The notes under the pieces were generated by a model. It did not search any database, was not told where the DNA came from, and saw nothing but the letters and a program-made list of their open reading frames with translations. Shown here one piece after another: positions 52,491-60,582 of a stretch of 64,000 nucleotides of DNA; positions within the stretch are counted from its first letter, which is position 1; every line of letters begins with the position of its first letter. The stretch is from Chryseobacterium oncorhynchi. GTDB taxonomy: Bacteria; Bacteroidota; Bacteroidia; Flavobacteriales; Weeksellaceae. The DNA lies in assembly GCF_002899895.1 (NCBI RefSeq), contig NZ_PPEI02000001.1, forward strand, positions 310,001-374,000, read 5' to 3'. The position numbers and the translations under genes are program-made.

Positions 52491-53020
52491 TAACCAAGCA
52501 GTTTTTTCTTTTGCTCGTTAAATTCTTCCTCACTTAGCACTCCACTCTCTTTTAATCTTCCTAGCTGTTCTAACTGATCCAAGGTACTTGGTTCTGATTT
52601 ATTTTGAAAATATTCTTCGGGATGAGACATGAAGTTTCTTACTTTTTCACAAAATAATTCTGCGTCATATTTTCCTACTCCATCAATTTCTACAATGTCA
52701 TCCGAGACATGAATATCTATGGATGCGAGCATCAATTCAGTTTCATATTGTATGGAACTTATTTTACTATATGAGAAGTCTTCAACTTTTAACCCATACA
52801 TGAATTCTTTATCTACAAAGATCAATCTTCTGTCAGTCGCTACTAAGATAATATGATGGGTTGTAATTTTGTTCCTGCCCTCAACGAGATAAACAATCTT
52901 TTCATCTTCTGACAGTATATTGGGTAATTCACGAATTTCTTTTCGTGCAAAAAAAGTAGGATTAATATCCAGTTGTTCAAGTTCTTCTTTTATTTCGTCC
53001 AGTCTCGATTTTTTACTCAT
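52490..53020 (-). CDS. PH-like/SHOCT protein, array copy 5 (no zinc ribbon)
   Basis: A 176-residue cytoplasmic protein. Domains: an N-terminal helix with RLDEIKEELEQLDINPTFFA (about 5-24), a bacterial PH-like domain (about 38-140; DEKIVYLVEGRNKI, ATDRRLIFVDKEFMYG, DFSYSKISSIQYE) and a C-terminal SHOCT pair of short helices (LEQLGRLKESGVLSEEEF, then NEQKKKLLG). It lacks the Cys ribbon of the three middle copies. SHOCT motifs occur at the ends of oligomerising or nucleic-acid- or membrane-linked proteins; bacterial PH domains are often stress-linked. Role unknown. Confidence 0.8.
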   Translation of the reverse strand: MSKKSRLDEIKEELEQLDINPTFFARKEIRELPNILSEDEKIVYLVEGRNKITTHHIILVATDRRLIFVDKEFMYGLKVEDFSYSKISSIQYETELMLASIDIHVSDDIVEIDGVGKYDAELFCEKVRNFMSHPEEYFQNKSEPSTLDQLEQLGRLKESGVLSEEEFNEQKKKLLG

Positions 53021-53085
53021 AGCAGTAGTTTATGGGCCTAAATTACTATTTCTTGGCAAGAAAATAATTTAATTCAATAAAAATA

Positions 53086-53184
53086 TTAGATTTTAGAGGG
53101 AATGACAATGGGAGTATATAAACTGTAAACTTCCCAACCCAGATTTTCATACAAAAGCCTACCCTCTTCTGTAGCAACCAAAAA
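53086..53184 (-). pseudogene. C-terminal remnant of a GNAT acetyltransferase
   Basis: Translating the minus strand of this gap gives FLVATEEGRLLYENLGWEV, then YSLYTPIVIPSKI and a stop at 53086-53088. ATxEGxxLYExLGW is the typical last helix and strand of GNAT N-acetyltransferases. There is no room for the other 100 or more residues: upstream the frame runs into the 3' end of the array gene at 53186. It is therefore a broken tail of a lost gene, left when the array grew or rearranged. Confidence 0.7.
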
Positions 53185-53185
53185 A

Positions 53186-54043
53186 TTATTGAAGTTGCTC
53201 CAAAAGTTTCTTTTTTTGTTCTGCAAATTCGGCATCTGTCAAAACTCCATTTTCTCTTAGTCTTCCCAATTTTTCTAACTGTTCAAAAACTTCTTCTGTT
53301 GATAGTCTTTTTACAGGCTGGGTTTGCTTTTTAGGCTGTTCCACAGGCTGGGTCAGAGATTCCTGAGGCTGATTATAGACTCCCTTTATGGTATCATAGA
53401 ATTTTTCAGCATCTTCTCTATCAAGGTAGCACTCAAATTCTATTACTCTTTCATCCAAATGCAATTTAATGATTGGTGATCTTGGATCTGTAACAAAACT
53501 TACAGACTTAATGGTATCATTGGGGTAGTCAATGATCTTTGCAGCTCCAAACATTGACTTTGATACTGAAAGCATTCTTTTCTGCGTTGCTACCAAGATT
53601 CCGGCATCTAATGTCTTAACAAACTGTGCATCTGTAACAGCAATAATCTTTTCATCTTCGGAAATAAGGTTAGGAAGTTCCTTAATTTCACCTTTAGTAA
53701 ATACAGAAAGATTGACATTCAGATTTTCAAGCTCGTATTTTATTTTTTGCTTTCTGCGTTTAAAAACTTCTCGGGAAATGCTTTGAGGCTCAGGATCTGC
53801 GGCCATCGGAAGATTTTCTTCTACCACTACAGGTTGATTCTGCTCTCCATTCTTGTTTTCTATCATGCTGTTAATATCAGCAATGCTAAACTTATTAAGA
53901 TTGTATAGCAATTCCTGGTTGATATAGCTTATTTTATCTAAACATTTATTGCACAAAACACCACCGTCTGCAAGTTTATTTTCTCCCAGAAGAGTATCCA
54001 TAGACGTTAATTCTGTTTTACACAATGAACAGTTATTACTCAT
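53186..54043 (-). CDS. Zinc-ribbon/PH-like/SHOCT protein, array copy 4
   Basis: A 285-residue protein. The N-terminal ribbon (residues 1-40) has two Cys pairs, NNCSLCKTEL and LCNKCLDK, joined by the sequence LGENKLADGG that is nearly identical in the next two copies. The middle has a helix plus PH-like domain (about 88-215; KRKQKIKYELENLNVNLSVF, then DEKIIAVTDAQF and ATQKRMLSV). A Gln/Pro-rich linker (QPVEQPKKQTQPVKR, about 232-247) leads to the C-terminal SHOCT pair (FEQLEKLGRLRENGVLTDAE). No enzyme motif. Probably an oligomeric scaffold or sensor (inference). Confidence 0.82.
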   Translation of the reverse strand: MSNNCSLCKTELTSMDTLLGENKLADGGVLCNKCLDKISYINQELLYNLNKFSIADINSMIENKNGEQNQPVVVEENLPMAADPEPQSISREVFKRRKQKIKYELENLNVNLSVFTKGEIKELPNLISEDEKIIAVTDAQFVKTLDAGILVATQKRMLSVSKSMFGAAKIIDYPNDTIKSVSFVTDPRSPIIKLHLDERVIEFECYLDREDAEKFYDTIKGVYNQPQESLTQPVEQPKKQTQPVKRLSTEEVFEQLEKLGRLRENGVLTDAEFAEQKKKLLEQLQ

Positions 54044-54054
54044 TTTTTTGTTTT

Positions 54055-54951
54055 TTATAATTTATCCAGCAGTTTTTTCTTCTGCATTTCAAATTCTTCA
54101 TTGGTTAAGATACCGTTTTCTCTTAGTTTTCCCAGCTTCTCCAGCTTTTCAAAGACAGCCCCTGCATCTTCTTCTCTCGTGGATCCCTGATGTTGTTGTC
54201 TCAAAGGGTTTTGAGGACTGTGTATATAGTTTTGTATAGCTTCATAGAAAATCTTTGCTGCATTTCGGTTATTCAGTTTAAACTCTGCTTTTATTCCTTC
54301 GTTTGTATATAATTTCAATTCGGAAGAAACCAATCCATAGCTATGTTGCGCTGATACAATCTTGTTATGAGGAAATTCATTTTCCCTGTCGTCACCTAAA
54401 AGATTTCTATCTATAAATACCACTCTACGCTCCGTTGAAACTAAAATCCCATCCAGATTATTATTTAAATATTTTCCTTCAGCAATGGCAATAAGTCTTT
54501 CATCTTTATCCAGAATATTGGCTAGTTCATTTACCTCAATATTTGCAAAAATACTGATCTGGGCATTTAAGGCAACGATTTGATCTCTGATTTCGTCGAG
54601 TCTTGTGGGTTCTTCAGATTCTTTTTTGCCAACATTTATCTGAAAAGAATGTGAAAATGTGACTACGGTTCGTGATACTGAAGTTTCTACCACAGGTTCC
54701 AGCACTATTTCCTCTTCTTTTTCTTCTATGCTTTCTCCCAATACAATATCTCTTACCTGTACCAAGCTATAATTACCAAGGTCATATACGAGGTCTTTAT
54801 TAATGTTGGTTGCTTTATTCAGACATTTATTACACAGAATACCTCCGTCTGAAAGTTTGTTTTCCCCCAGAACGGTATCCATGGGTGTTAATGGATTTCC
54901 ACATAGAGCACAATTTGTGTTCATTCTAGTTTTTATGTTTAAAAGTTTCAA
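54055..54951 (-). CDS. Zinc-ribbon/PH-like/SHOCT protein, array copy 3
   Basis: A 298-residue paralogue. The ribbon (about 13-52, NCALCGNPLTPMDTVLGE and LCNKCLNKA) is followed by an acidic linker (about 77-90, EEKEEE), the helix RLDEIRDQIVALNAQISIF (about 118-136), the PH-like domain (about 145-245; KDERLIAIAEGKYL, VSTERRVVFIDRNLLG) and the SHOCT pair (FEKLEKLGKLRENGILTNEE). A later ATG (residue 11, MNTNCALC) matches the start of copy 2 and may be the true start. It has 11 bases to copy 4, so the two are cotranscribed. Confidence 0.82.
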   Translation of the reverse strand: MKLLNIKTRMNTNCALCGNPLTPMDTVLGENKLSDGGILCNKCLNKATNINKDLVYDLGNYSLVQVRDIVLGESIEEKEEEIVLEPVVETSVSRTVVTFSHSFQINVGKKESEEPTRLDEIRDQIVALNAQISIFANIEVNELANILDKDERLIAIAEGKYLNNNLDGILVSTERRVVFIDRNLLGDDRENEFPHNKIVSAQHSYGLVSSELKLYTNEGIKAEFKLNNRNAAKIFYEAIQNYIHSPQNPLRQQHQGSTREEDAGAVFEKLEKLGKLRENGILTNEEFEMQKKKLLDKL

Positions 54952-55061
54952 ATCAAAACAGAGATAAAATAATCTGTTCCAATTTATATCAACTCAAGTT
55001 ACATATGCTGATTTATTTTCAATCGAAATCTAAACTATTGAGTTTTTCTTTTTTAAAGCCG

Positions 55062-55925
55062 CTAAAGTCTTTCCAATAATTTTGCTTTTTGAGCTGTAAA
55101 TTCTTCTTCACTTAAAACTCCCATTTCTCTTAGTTTCCCAAGCTTTTCCAGCTGTGAGAAAATCACTTCCGGAGATTCTTTTTGGGCATTGAGTGAACTT
55201 TGTGGTGCCTGAACAGGAGTATTTTGATATAATGATTGTGGTTGTCTTACCTGTTGATTGAGTGGTTTTGCTGGCTCGTTAATACGTCCGTTTGCTATAT
55301 TACAAAATGCTCTTCCATCACTTTTATTATGCAGTTTAAACTCTGCTGCACCTCCTCTTGTATTTACTTTTAATATTGAATACAAAAGGTTTTCAACCTG
55401 TTCTAAAGATATAATGTCCTGATGGGTAAATTCTCTTTTTACAATTCCTCCCAAGAACTTTTTATCCATGAAAATCACTCTCTTCTGTGTTGAAAAAATA
55501 ATCCCCTCCCTTTTGCTATGAAGATCTATACATTCTGCAATAGCTACCAACCTTTCATCTCCGTCCAAAACTTTATCGAGCTCATTCACCTCTTCATTGG
55601 CCAACACACTTAGTCTGGCATTAAGGGCAACAATCTGGTCTTTGATTTCGTCAAGTCTGGTTGGGGCATCATACTCAAAATTATTAGATCCTGCATAGGG
55701 AGAGCTTCCAGGATTCTGGCTGGCATCAATTTTACTTTTAAGGAACATTCCTGTAATTTCAGCGAAATAAAACTGATCAAGATTATTGATAAGATCTCTG
55801 TTGATCGTAATTGCTTTATTAAAACATTCAGCACACAGGTAACCGCCATCTGCAAGTTTATTTTTTCCTACAAGCATATCCGTAGACGTTAACGGTGTTC
55901 CGCATAATGCACAAATAGTATTCAT
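55062..55925 (-). CDS. Zinc-ribbon/PH-like/SHOCT protein, array copy 2
   Basis: A 287-residue paralogue starting MNTICALCGTPLTSTDML, with the second Cys pair in LCAECFNKA. The middle has RLDEIKDQIVALNARLSVL (about 91-109), then the PH-like domain (about 118-215; GDERLVAIAECIDL, STQKRVIFMDKKFLGG). A Gln/Ser-rich linker (about 222-250) and the SHOCT pair (FSQLEKLGKLREMGVLSEEE) follow. It is closest to copy 3 in the helix before the PH-like domain, so those two probably arose by the latest duplication. Confidence 0.82.
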   Translation of the reverse strand: MNTICALCGTPLTSTDMLVGKNKLADGGYLCAECFNKAITINRDLINNLDQFYFAEITGMFLKSKIDASQNPGSSPYAGSNNFEYDAPTRLDEIKDQIVALNARLSVLANEEVNELDKVLDGDERLVAIAECIDLHSKREGIIFSTQKRVIFMDKKFLGGIVKREFTHQDIISLEQVENLLYSILKVNTRGGAAEFKLHNKSDGRAFCNIANGRINEPAKPLNQQVRQPQSLYQNTPVQAPQSSLNAQKESPEVIFSQLEKLGKLREMGVLSEEEFTAQKAKLLERL

Positions 55926-56035
55926 CTGGTTTTATGTTTAAAAGTTTTTTTACTAAAACAGAGTATCTCTTTTACTCTATTTTTCTATTATCGATCCAAA
56001 ATACAAATTCTGATTCGATTAATACATAAATTGGC

Positions 56036-56518
56036 TTAGAGTTTTTCTAGAAGTCTTTTCTTTTGTTCTGCAAATTCTTCATCGGTAAGTATTCCGCTTT
56101 CTCTAAGCTTTCCCAATTGCTCTAAAAGTTCAAGAACAGGTACTTGATCTTCTTCGACTTCCTGATATCCAAGAGCGGTATTCACAGCTTTACAAAATCC
56201 TAAGGCAAGCTTTGAATCATTATTTTCAAATTGAAAAATATTTTCTTCAGTATTTATTTTAAGAATAGGCTCCAGATATTGTAACTCTATTATCCTTTCA
56301 TGAGGAATGACTTCGATATCATCTGTTCCCAATCCTTTAAAAATTAGTCTAGTTTCTGTTGACAATAGCAACGTTGCCTTTTCATTATACAGTCCGTCAA
56401 TAATATGAATTACTCTTTCACTTCCCATCAAAATATCCGGAAGTTGATCAATATATTCTACTGCCCATACTAGCAAGTCTGGGTTAATATATTGAATTTG
56501 ATATCTTATATTTTGCAT
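56036..56518 (-). CDS. PH-like/SHOCT protein, array copy 1 (no zinc ribbon)
   Basis: A 160-residue paralogue and the first of the array in transcription order. It begins directly with the helix before the PH-like domain (QNIRYQIQYINPDLLVWAVE), then the PH-like domain (about 28-115; GSERVIHIIDGLYN, LSTETRLIFKG) and the SHOCT pair (LEQLGKLRESGILTDEEF). It has neither ribbon nor long linker. The PH-like part is the most divergent of the five, while the SHOCT part is nearly the same as in the others. Confidence 0.8.
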   Translation of the reverse strand: MQNIRYQIQYINPDLLVWAVEYIDQLPDILMGSERVIHIIDGLYNEKATLLLSTETRLIFKGLGTDDIEVIPHERIIELQYLEPILKINTEENIFQFENNDSKLALGFCKAVNTALGYQEVEEDQVPVLELLEQLGKLRESGILTDEEFAEQKKRLLEKL

Positions 56519-56586
56519 CAGTTTCTTATTAAAAATAAAAAAGTAAGATGGTTTTCTAAACCTTAATCAGTTTAAGTTGTAATAAA

Positions 56587-56620
56587 AACAGCCCAAGGTT
56601 ATTAAAAGCCTTGAGCTGTT
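56587..56620 (-). terminator. Terminator after hisS
   Basis: Stem AACAGC-C-CAAGG / CCTTG-A-GCTGTT with an internal mismatch and a loop of about 10 bases. On the minus strand it is followed by a T-rich run. It separates hisS from the PH/SHOCT array. Confidence 0.8.
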
Positions 56621-56643
56621 TCTTTATCTATAAAATTATTTTT

Positions 56644-58011
56644 TCACCCCAAAAACTCTTCCAAAGAAACAGTTTTCTGTTCTCCTGCTTCAAGATTTTT
56701 AAAGGTTACTGTTCCGTTTTTTATTTCCTCTTCGCCAAGGAAGACAAGGTTCTTAATTCCTTTCTTTTCAGCGTAGGTAAATTGCTTGTTGATTTTTGCG
56801 TTTTCAGGATATAGTTCTGCTGAAACTCCTTTTCCTCTTAGCTGCATAATCAATCTTAGCGCTTCAGTTGTTTCTTTTCCTCCGAAATTAGCAAATAAGT
56901 ATTCTATTTTAGAAGATGCTTCTTCCGGGAAAAGATTTAATTCTTCCATTACTAAATAGATTCTATCCAGGCCAAATGAAATTCCTATTCCCGGAATATT
57001 CTTCACCCCGAAAACCTCTGTCAGGTTATCATATCTACCTCCACCACCAATGGAACCCATTGCTACCTCATCAGCTTTCACCTCAAAGATGGCTCCGGTA
57101 TAATAATCAAGTCCTCTTGCCAACGTAATATTGAATACCAGATTCTGCATATCAACCCCTAAGTTTAAGGATTGTGTAAGAACAAACTCTAATTCTTCTA
57201 CTCCCTGTAATCCTATTTCGTTACCAACAAATTTTTCTTTCAGCTGAAGTAGATTTTCTAATGCATCATCAGATTGTTCAAATAAGAAATCCAATTTATC
57301 AATAGACTCATGAGAGATTTCTCTTTCCAATAGTTCCTTAACCACGCCGTCTTTTCCAATTTTGTCTAATTTGTCCAAGGCAACGGTAAAATCAATTAGT
57401 TTATCTGTAATTCCTGCATATTCAGCTAATCCGGAAAGGATCTTTCTGTTGTTCATATGAATGGTAACAGGAACTTTCAAATCAGCAAATGACTTTAAAT
57501 ATAATTGAACCAAATCCGCTTCCTGCAATAAGCTTTCGCTTCCTACCACATCGGCATCACATTGGTAAAATTCTCTATATCTTCCTTTTTGAGGTCTATC
57601 TGCTCTCCATACCGGTTGTATCTGAAACCTTTTGAATGGAAATGTTAATTTTCCATGATTCATTGCTACAAATCTTGCAAAAGGTACAGTAAGGTCATAA
57701 CGAAGCGCCTTATCCGTAAGGTTATCTGAACTGAAAGGTTTCTCTAACGCTCTTTGAAAGTCATGAAGCATTAGAGTCTTTTTATCATCCTTTGCTTCAT
57801 TAATACTTGAGTTTAAAATCTTAAAAATTAAACGATCTCCTTCTTCCCCGTACTTTCCTGTTAAAGTAGAAAGATTTTCAAAACTTGGGGTTTCCAATGG
57901 TTGAAATCCAAATAATTCAAAATTATTCTGTAAAATATTGATGATATATTTTCTTCTGGAAACTTCCTGTGACGTAAAATCTCTCGTTCCTTTTGCTAAA
58001 CTTGGCTTCAT
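56644..58011 (-). CDS. hisS: Histidyl-tRNA synthetase
   Basis: A class II aminoacyl-tRNA synthetase that charges tRNA-His. The 455 residues have motif 2 ([14 protein letters not shown], about 143-156), the His-binding blocks [11 protein letters not shown] (about 104) and [15 protein letters not shown] (about 299-313), and motif 3 [13 protein letters not shown] (about 347-359). The C-terminal anticodon-binding domain covers about 370-455. It is a single gene with its own promoter and terminator. Confidence 0.97.
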   Translation of the reverse strand: MKPSLAKGTRDFTSQEVSRRKYIINILQNNFELFGFQPLETPSFENLSTLTGKYGEEGDRLIFKILNSSINEAKDDKKTLMLHDFQRALEKPFSSDNLTDKALRYDLTVPFARFVAMNHGKLTFPFKRFQIQPVWRADRPQKGRYREFYQCDADVVGSESLLQEADLVQLYLKSFADLKVPVTIHMNNRKILSGLAEYAGITDKLIDFTVALDKLDKIGKDGVVKELLEREISHESIDKLDFLFEQSDDALENLLQLKEKFVGNEIGLQGVEELEFVLTQSLNLGVDMQNLVFNITLARGLDYYTGAIFEVKADEVAMGSIGGGGRYDNLTEVFGVKNIPGIGISFGLDRIYLVMEELNLFPEEASSKIEYLFANFGGKETTEALRLIMQLRGKGVSAELYPENAKINKQFTYAEKKGIKNLVFLGEEEIKNGTVTFKNLEAGEQKTVSLEEFLG

Positions 58012-58036
58012 TTCTTATATGTCATTTTGATATACG

Positions 58037-58044
58037 CAAAAGTA
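58037..58044 (-). promoter_or_regulatory. -7 promoter box of hisS
   Basis: On the minus strand the bases read TACTTTTG, matching TAnnTTTG, 25 bases before the hisS ATG. Confidence 0.5.
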
Positions 58045-58216
58045 CGGAATTGCAAGGAATTTTACACCGTATAAAAGCTGAAGAAATAATCTTTATCTCT
58101 TTTACAGTAAAAGCATTCGTTTATTTTTCAAAAAATCAAAAGTAATCTATACAAGGTTTATACATTTTATAAAAAGATCCTTGCTTTACACTAATTTAAG
58201 ATATCAAATATTAAAA

Positions 58217-58555
58217 TCAATCTTTAATTTCTTCTCTATGCTGATACCCCCAACTAATCATTATATTAATCAGATCCCTCAAGCTTTCGGCATAAGGTGT
58301 ACTAGAATATTCAGTCGTAACAGGCTTCGTATAAACAACCTTTCGAGTAATAAGCTTATTAAGCTCCAATTCACGCAATTCTTTTGACAAAATTCTTGGA
58401 CTTATATCAATCATTTTAGACAATTCACCAAAACGCTTAGTTCCTGTGGTAACCAAAGCACCTAAAATTACAAGCTTCCACTTCCCTCCTATAACATAAA
58501 GAGTATCCTGAATTGCCAAATATGCATTATCACAAGGTTTTTTCTCAGTATTCAT
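58217..58555 (-). CDS. HxlR-family transcriptional regulator 2
   Basis: A 112-residue winged-helix regulator. The N-terminal Cys8 (KKPCDNAYLA), VIGGKWKLVILGALV (about 22-36), the recognition helix in FGELSKMIDISPRILSKELREL and the wing EYSSTPYAESL fit HxlR. It is divergent from the SDR gene, with the palindrome 58577-58593 between them, so it most likely represses that gene and itself and is released by an electrophile through Cys8 (inference from YodB-type relatives). Confidence 0.92.
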   Translation of the reverse strand: MNTEKKPCDNAYLAIQDTLYVIGGKWKLVILGALVTTGTKRFGELSKMIDISPRILSKELRELELNKLITRKVVYTKPVTTEYSSTPYAESLRDLINIMISWGYQHREEIKD

Positions 58556-58576
58556 ATAAACACTTACATTTTTGTA

Positions 58577-58593
58577 ACCACTATCATAGAGGT
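58577..58593. promoter_or_regulatory. Palindromic operator of the HxlR/SDR pair
   Basis: ACCACTATCATAGAGGT is a 17-base dyad: eight base pairs around a central C with one mismatch. An outer TTTTTGT / ACAAAAA pair frames it. It lies 22 bases before the HxlR start and 32 before the SDR -7 box, the right place to control both. Confidence 0.6.
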
Positions 58594-58624
58594 AACTGAT
58601 AACAAAAATACAAATTTGATCCTA

Positions 58625-58632
58625 TAATTTTG
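58625..58632 (+). promoter_or_regulatory. -7 promoter box of the SDR gene
   Basis: TAATTTTG fits TAnnTTTG, 23 bases before the ATG at 58656. Confidence 0.55.
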
Positions 58633-58655
58633 CATGAGTATTAAACAGCAATATT

Positions 58656-59381
58656 ATGAATAAAACAATAATGATTATTGGCGCAGGGCAAGGTGTAGGT
58701 TTAGAAACAGCCAGATATTTTGGACTAAATGGGTATCAGATAGGATTAATGAGTAGAAATCAGAAAAAGCTTGATAGCCTAAAGGCAGAGCTTGAAGCAG
58801 AAGGAATTTCTGTCATCAATGAAATCATTGACGCCAACATTCCGGAATCTGTTTCTAGTTCTGTAAAAAAATTGGCAGAAAAACTAGGAAATCGCCTGGA
58901 TATTGTTTTATATAATGTACCCGGGCCTTTGGGAGCTGAATCTTATGTTCCGGTAGTGGATTTATCTTTTGATTTATTAAGTACCTATTTAAATACAAGA
59001 GTTTTAAGTGCGTTAGAGGTTGCTAAAACAACAATTCCATATCTTTCACAAACGAATGGGTCTATTCTATTTACAAGTGGACAATCAGATAGGTTTGCTT
59101 ATCCTTTTACCTCTGCAATGGGAGTTTCTCAGGCTGCTTTACGAATGCTTACCACTCATCTTCATAATGAGCTTACCGAAAAAGGCATTTTTGTTGGATA
59201 TGTCCCTATTGATAATCCTCCTTTATATTCTAATTCTGAAAAGGAAAATACAAGGTCTGATCTTCCTTCGGGGTTTGAATTGGAAAATCGCACTGAAGCA
59301 ACGAACGTAGCTAAGAAATTATTTAATTTGTCAATGAAAAGAGATAATCTAGAAACAAGAGTGGAACCAACCTCTCATTAA
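58656..59381 (+). CDS. SDR-family oxidoreductase with altered active site
   Basis: A 241-residue short-chain dehydrogenase-like protein. The cofactor motif GAGQGVGLETARYFGLNGYQ is at residues 8-27, and NVPGPLG stands where NNAG usually is. In the catalytic stretch the usual Tyr-x3-Lys is replaced: the sequence reads FTSAMGVSQAALRML, with Met and Gln at the Tyr and Lys positions. A Ser is present upstream (FTSGQS). So it may bind NAD(P) without classic dehydrogenase chemistry, or use other residues. It is paired with an HxlR regulator. Confidence 0.85.
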   Translation: MNKTIMIIGAGQGVGLETARYFGLNGYQIGLMSRNQKKLDSLKAELEAEGISVINEIIDANIPESVSSSVKKLAEKLGNRLDIVLYNVPGPLGAESYVPVVDLSFDLLSTYLNTRVLSALEVAKTTIPYLSQTNGSILFTSGQSDRFAYPFTSAMGVSQAALRMLTTHLHNELTEKGIFVGYVPIDNPPLYSNSEKENTRSDLPSGFELENRTEATNVAKKLFNLSMKRDNLETRVEPTSH

Positions 59382-59405
59382 TTTAGAAAATTTCACCTAC
59401 AACAG

Positions 59406-59434
59406 AAGCTGAAGAAGATTTACTTCTTCAGCTT
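59406..59434. terminator. Hairpin between convergent genes
   Basis: Perfect 12-base stem AAGCTGAAGAAG / CTTCTTCAGCTT with a 5-base loop between the SDR gene and the convergent HRDC gene. No clear T-run follows, so it is a weak terminator or an end-protecting hairpin. Confidence 0.5.
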
Positions 59435-59466
59435 TCAAAGTCAATAGGATTATTTATTCCGAAAAA

Positions 59467-59922
59467 TCAGACACTTTCAAGGATTTCCAGGATTTCTTCC
59501 CCATAATTTTCAATCTTGTGTTTTCCAAACCCTTTAATATCAAGTAATTCTTCCTTTTTAGCAGGTTTATACTTGGCTACAGACATAAGTTCCTTGTTGC
59601 TTGCAATAAAGTAAGTGGGTAGATTTTGTTCCCTTGCTTTCTCTGATCTCCAGAGTTTCAAGGCATTCAAAATCTGTTCTTCATCATAGCTTAAAGAATC
59701 GTTATCAGCAGAGTATTTAATAACCTTTGGTTCTTTTACTGTATTCTTCAACAGTTTATGTTCTTCAAAATACAGAATAACAGACCAATAACATTCGTCA
59801 TTTACAAAAGCTGTTTCTACTTTTATAATCTCATTTGCTTCCAGAAAATCATCCAGCATCTTTTGATCCTTGTAGAGTAATTCTTCAGGAAGCCTGATTT
59901 TAAAAACTTTTACTTTCATCAT
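59467..59922 (-). CDS. HRDC-domain protein
   Basis: A 151-residue protein. The last 80 residues (DEEQILNALKLWRSEKAREQ, then LPTYFIASNKELMSVAKYKP and GFGKHKIENYGEEIL) are an HRDC domain, a nucleic-acid-binding helical unit found at the end of RecQ helicases and RNase D. The first 65 residues are separate and unidentified. No helicase part is present, so it is a free-standing HRDC protein. It follows the ssb gene by 14 bases on the same strand, pointing to a shared DNA-binding task. Confidence 0.87.
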   Translation of the reverse strand: MMKVKVFKIRLPEELLYKDQKMLDDFLEANEIIKVETAFVNDECYWSVILYFEEHKLLKNTVKEPKVIKYSADNDSLSYDEEQILNALKLWRSEKAREQNLPTYFIASNKELMSVAKYKPAKKEELLDIKGFGKHKIENYGEEILEILESV

Positions 59923-59936
59923 TTGTGTTTTTATAA

Positions 59937-60269
59937 TTATTTACCGCCTAACAGTAGGATCTCGTCTACACGAATCTCTGTAATATATCGCTTAACGCCG
60001 TCTTTATCATCATATGATCTGTACGTAAGCTTTCCTTCTATGGCAATTTCCTTTCCTTTTGGAACATATTTTTCAAAAATTTCTGCTGTCTTTCCAAAAG
60101 CAATCAGATTGTGCCATTGCGTTTCTTCCACTTTCTCACCTTTAGCATTGGTGTAATGATCGCTTGTAGCTAAAGATACACTTGCTTTTACATTTCCATT
60201 TTCGAAGTTTACCATTTCAACTTCTTTGCCTGTGTAGCCAATTAATGTTACTTTGTTTCTTAGTGACAT
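59937..60269 (-). CDS. ssb: Short single-stranded DNA-binding protein
   Basis: An OB-fold SSB of 110 residues: MSLRNKVTLIGYTGKEVEM at the start, VEETQWHNLIAFGKTAEIFEKYV (about 49-71) and KEIAIEGKLTYRSYDDKDG. The chain ends at ILLLGGK directly after the OB fold. It has no flexible linker and no acidic C-terminal tip that docks partner proteins in the main SSB. It is therefore likely a secondary SSB with a special role, possibly with the HRDC protein coded just downstream. Confidence 0.9.
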   Translation of the reverse strand: MSLRNKVTLIGYTGKEVEMVNFENGNVKASVSLATSDHYTNAKGEKVEETQWHNLIAFGKTAEIFEKYVPKGKEIAIEGKLTYRSYDDKDGVKRYITEIRVDEILLLGGK

Positions 60270-60582
60270 AACTTTTAGATTTTAATGATTAATATTTCAG
60301 ATAAGAGACGTTCACTGTTTTCTCAAATCTCTGTTGCAAAGTTTGCGATATCACCAAAAATCAGTCGGTTATAAACTATTTAAATTCGTTTGTAGTCGTT
60401 TGTTATCGGATAACGAAAATTAAAAGTGTTTAGGAATACTTGCTTTTAATAGTAAAAATATTGATATAGTTTTAAAATAAAAGTAAATGATATGAACTTA
60501 CTCAGGAATAATAGATTTTTTTTTTAGATAAAAATTTTGAAAACCTCTCTATTTTATAACTTATTTTTTTGCAAACTTCTAA
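60270..60582. other. Intergenic region with short repeats
   Basis: About 310 bases upstream of ssb with no coding sequence. It contains a direct repeat TCGTTTGT (60386-60393 and 60396-60403, two bases apart) running into a palindrome GTTATC-G-GATAAC (60402-60414). AAACTTTG on the minus strand near 60340 could be a -7-like box for ssb. The repeats may be a protein-binding site. Confidence 0.4.
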
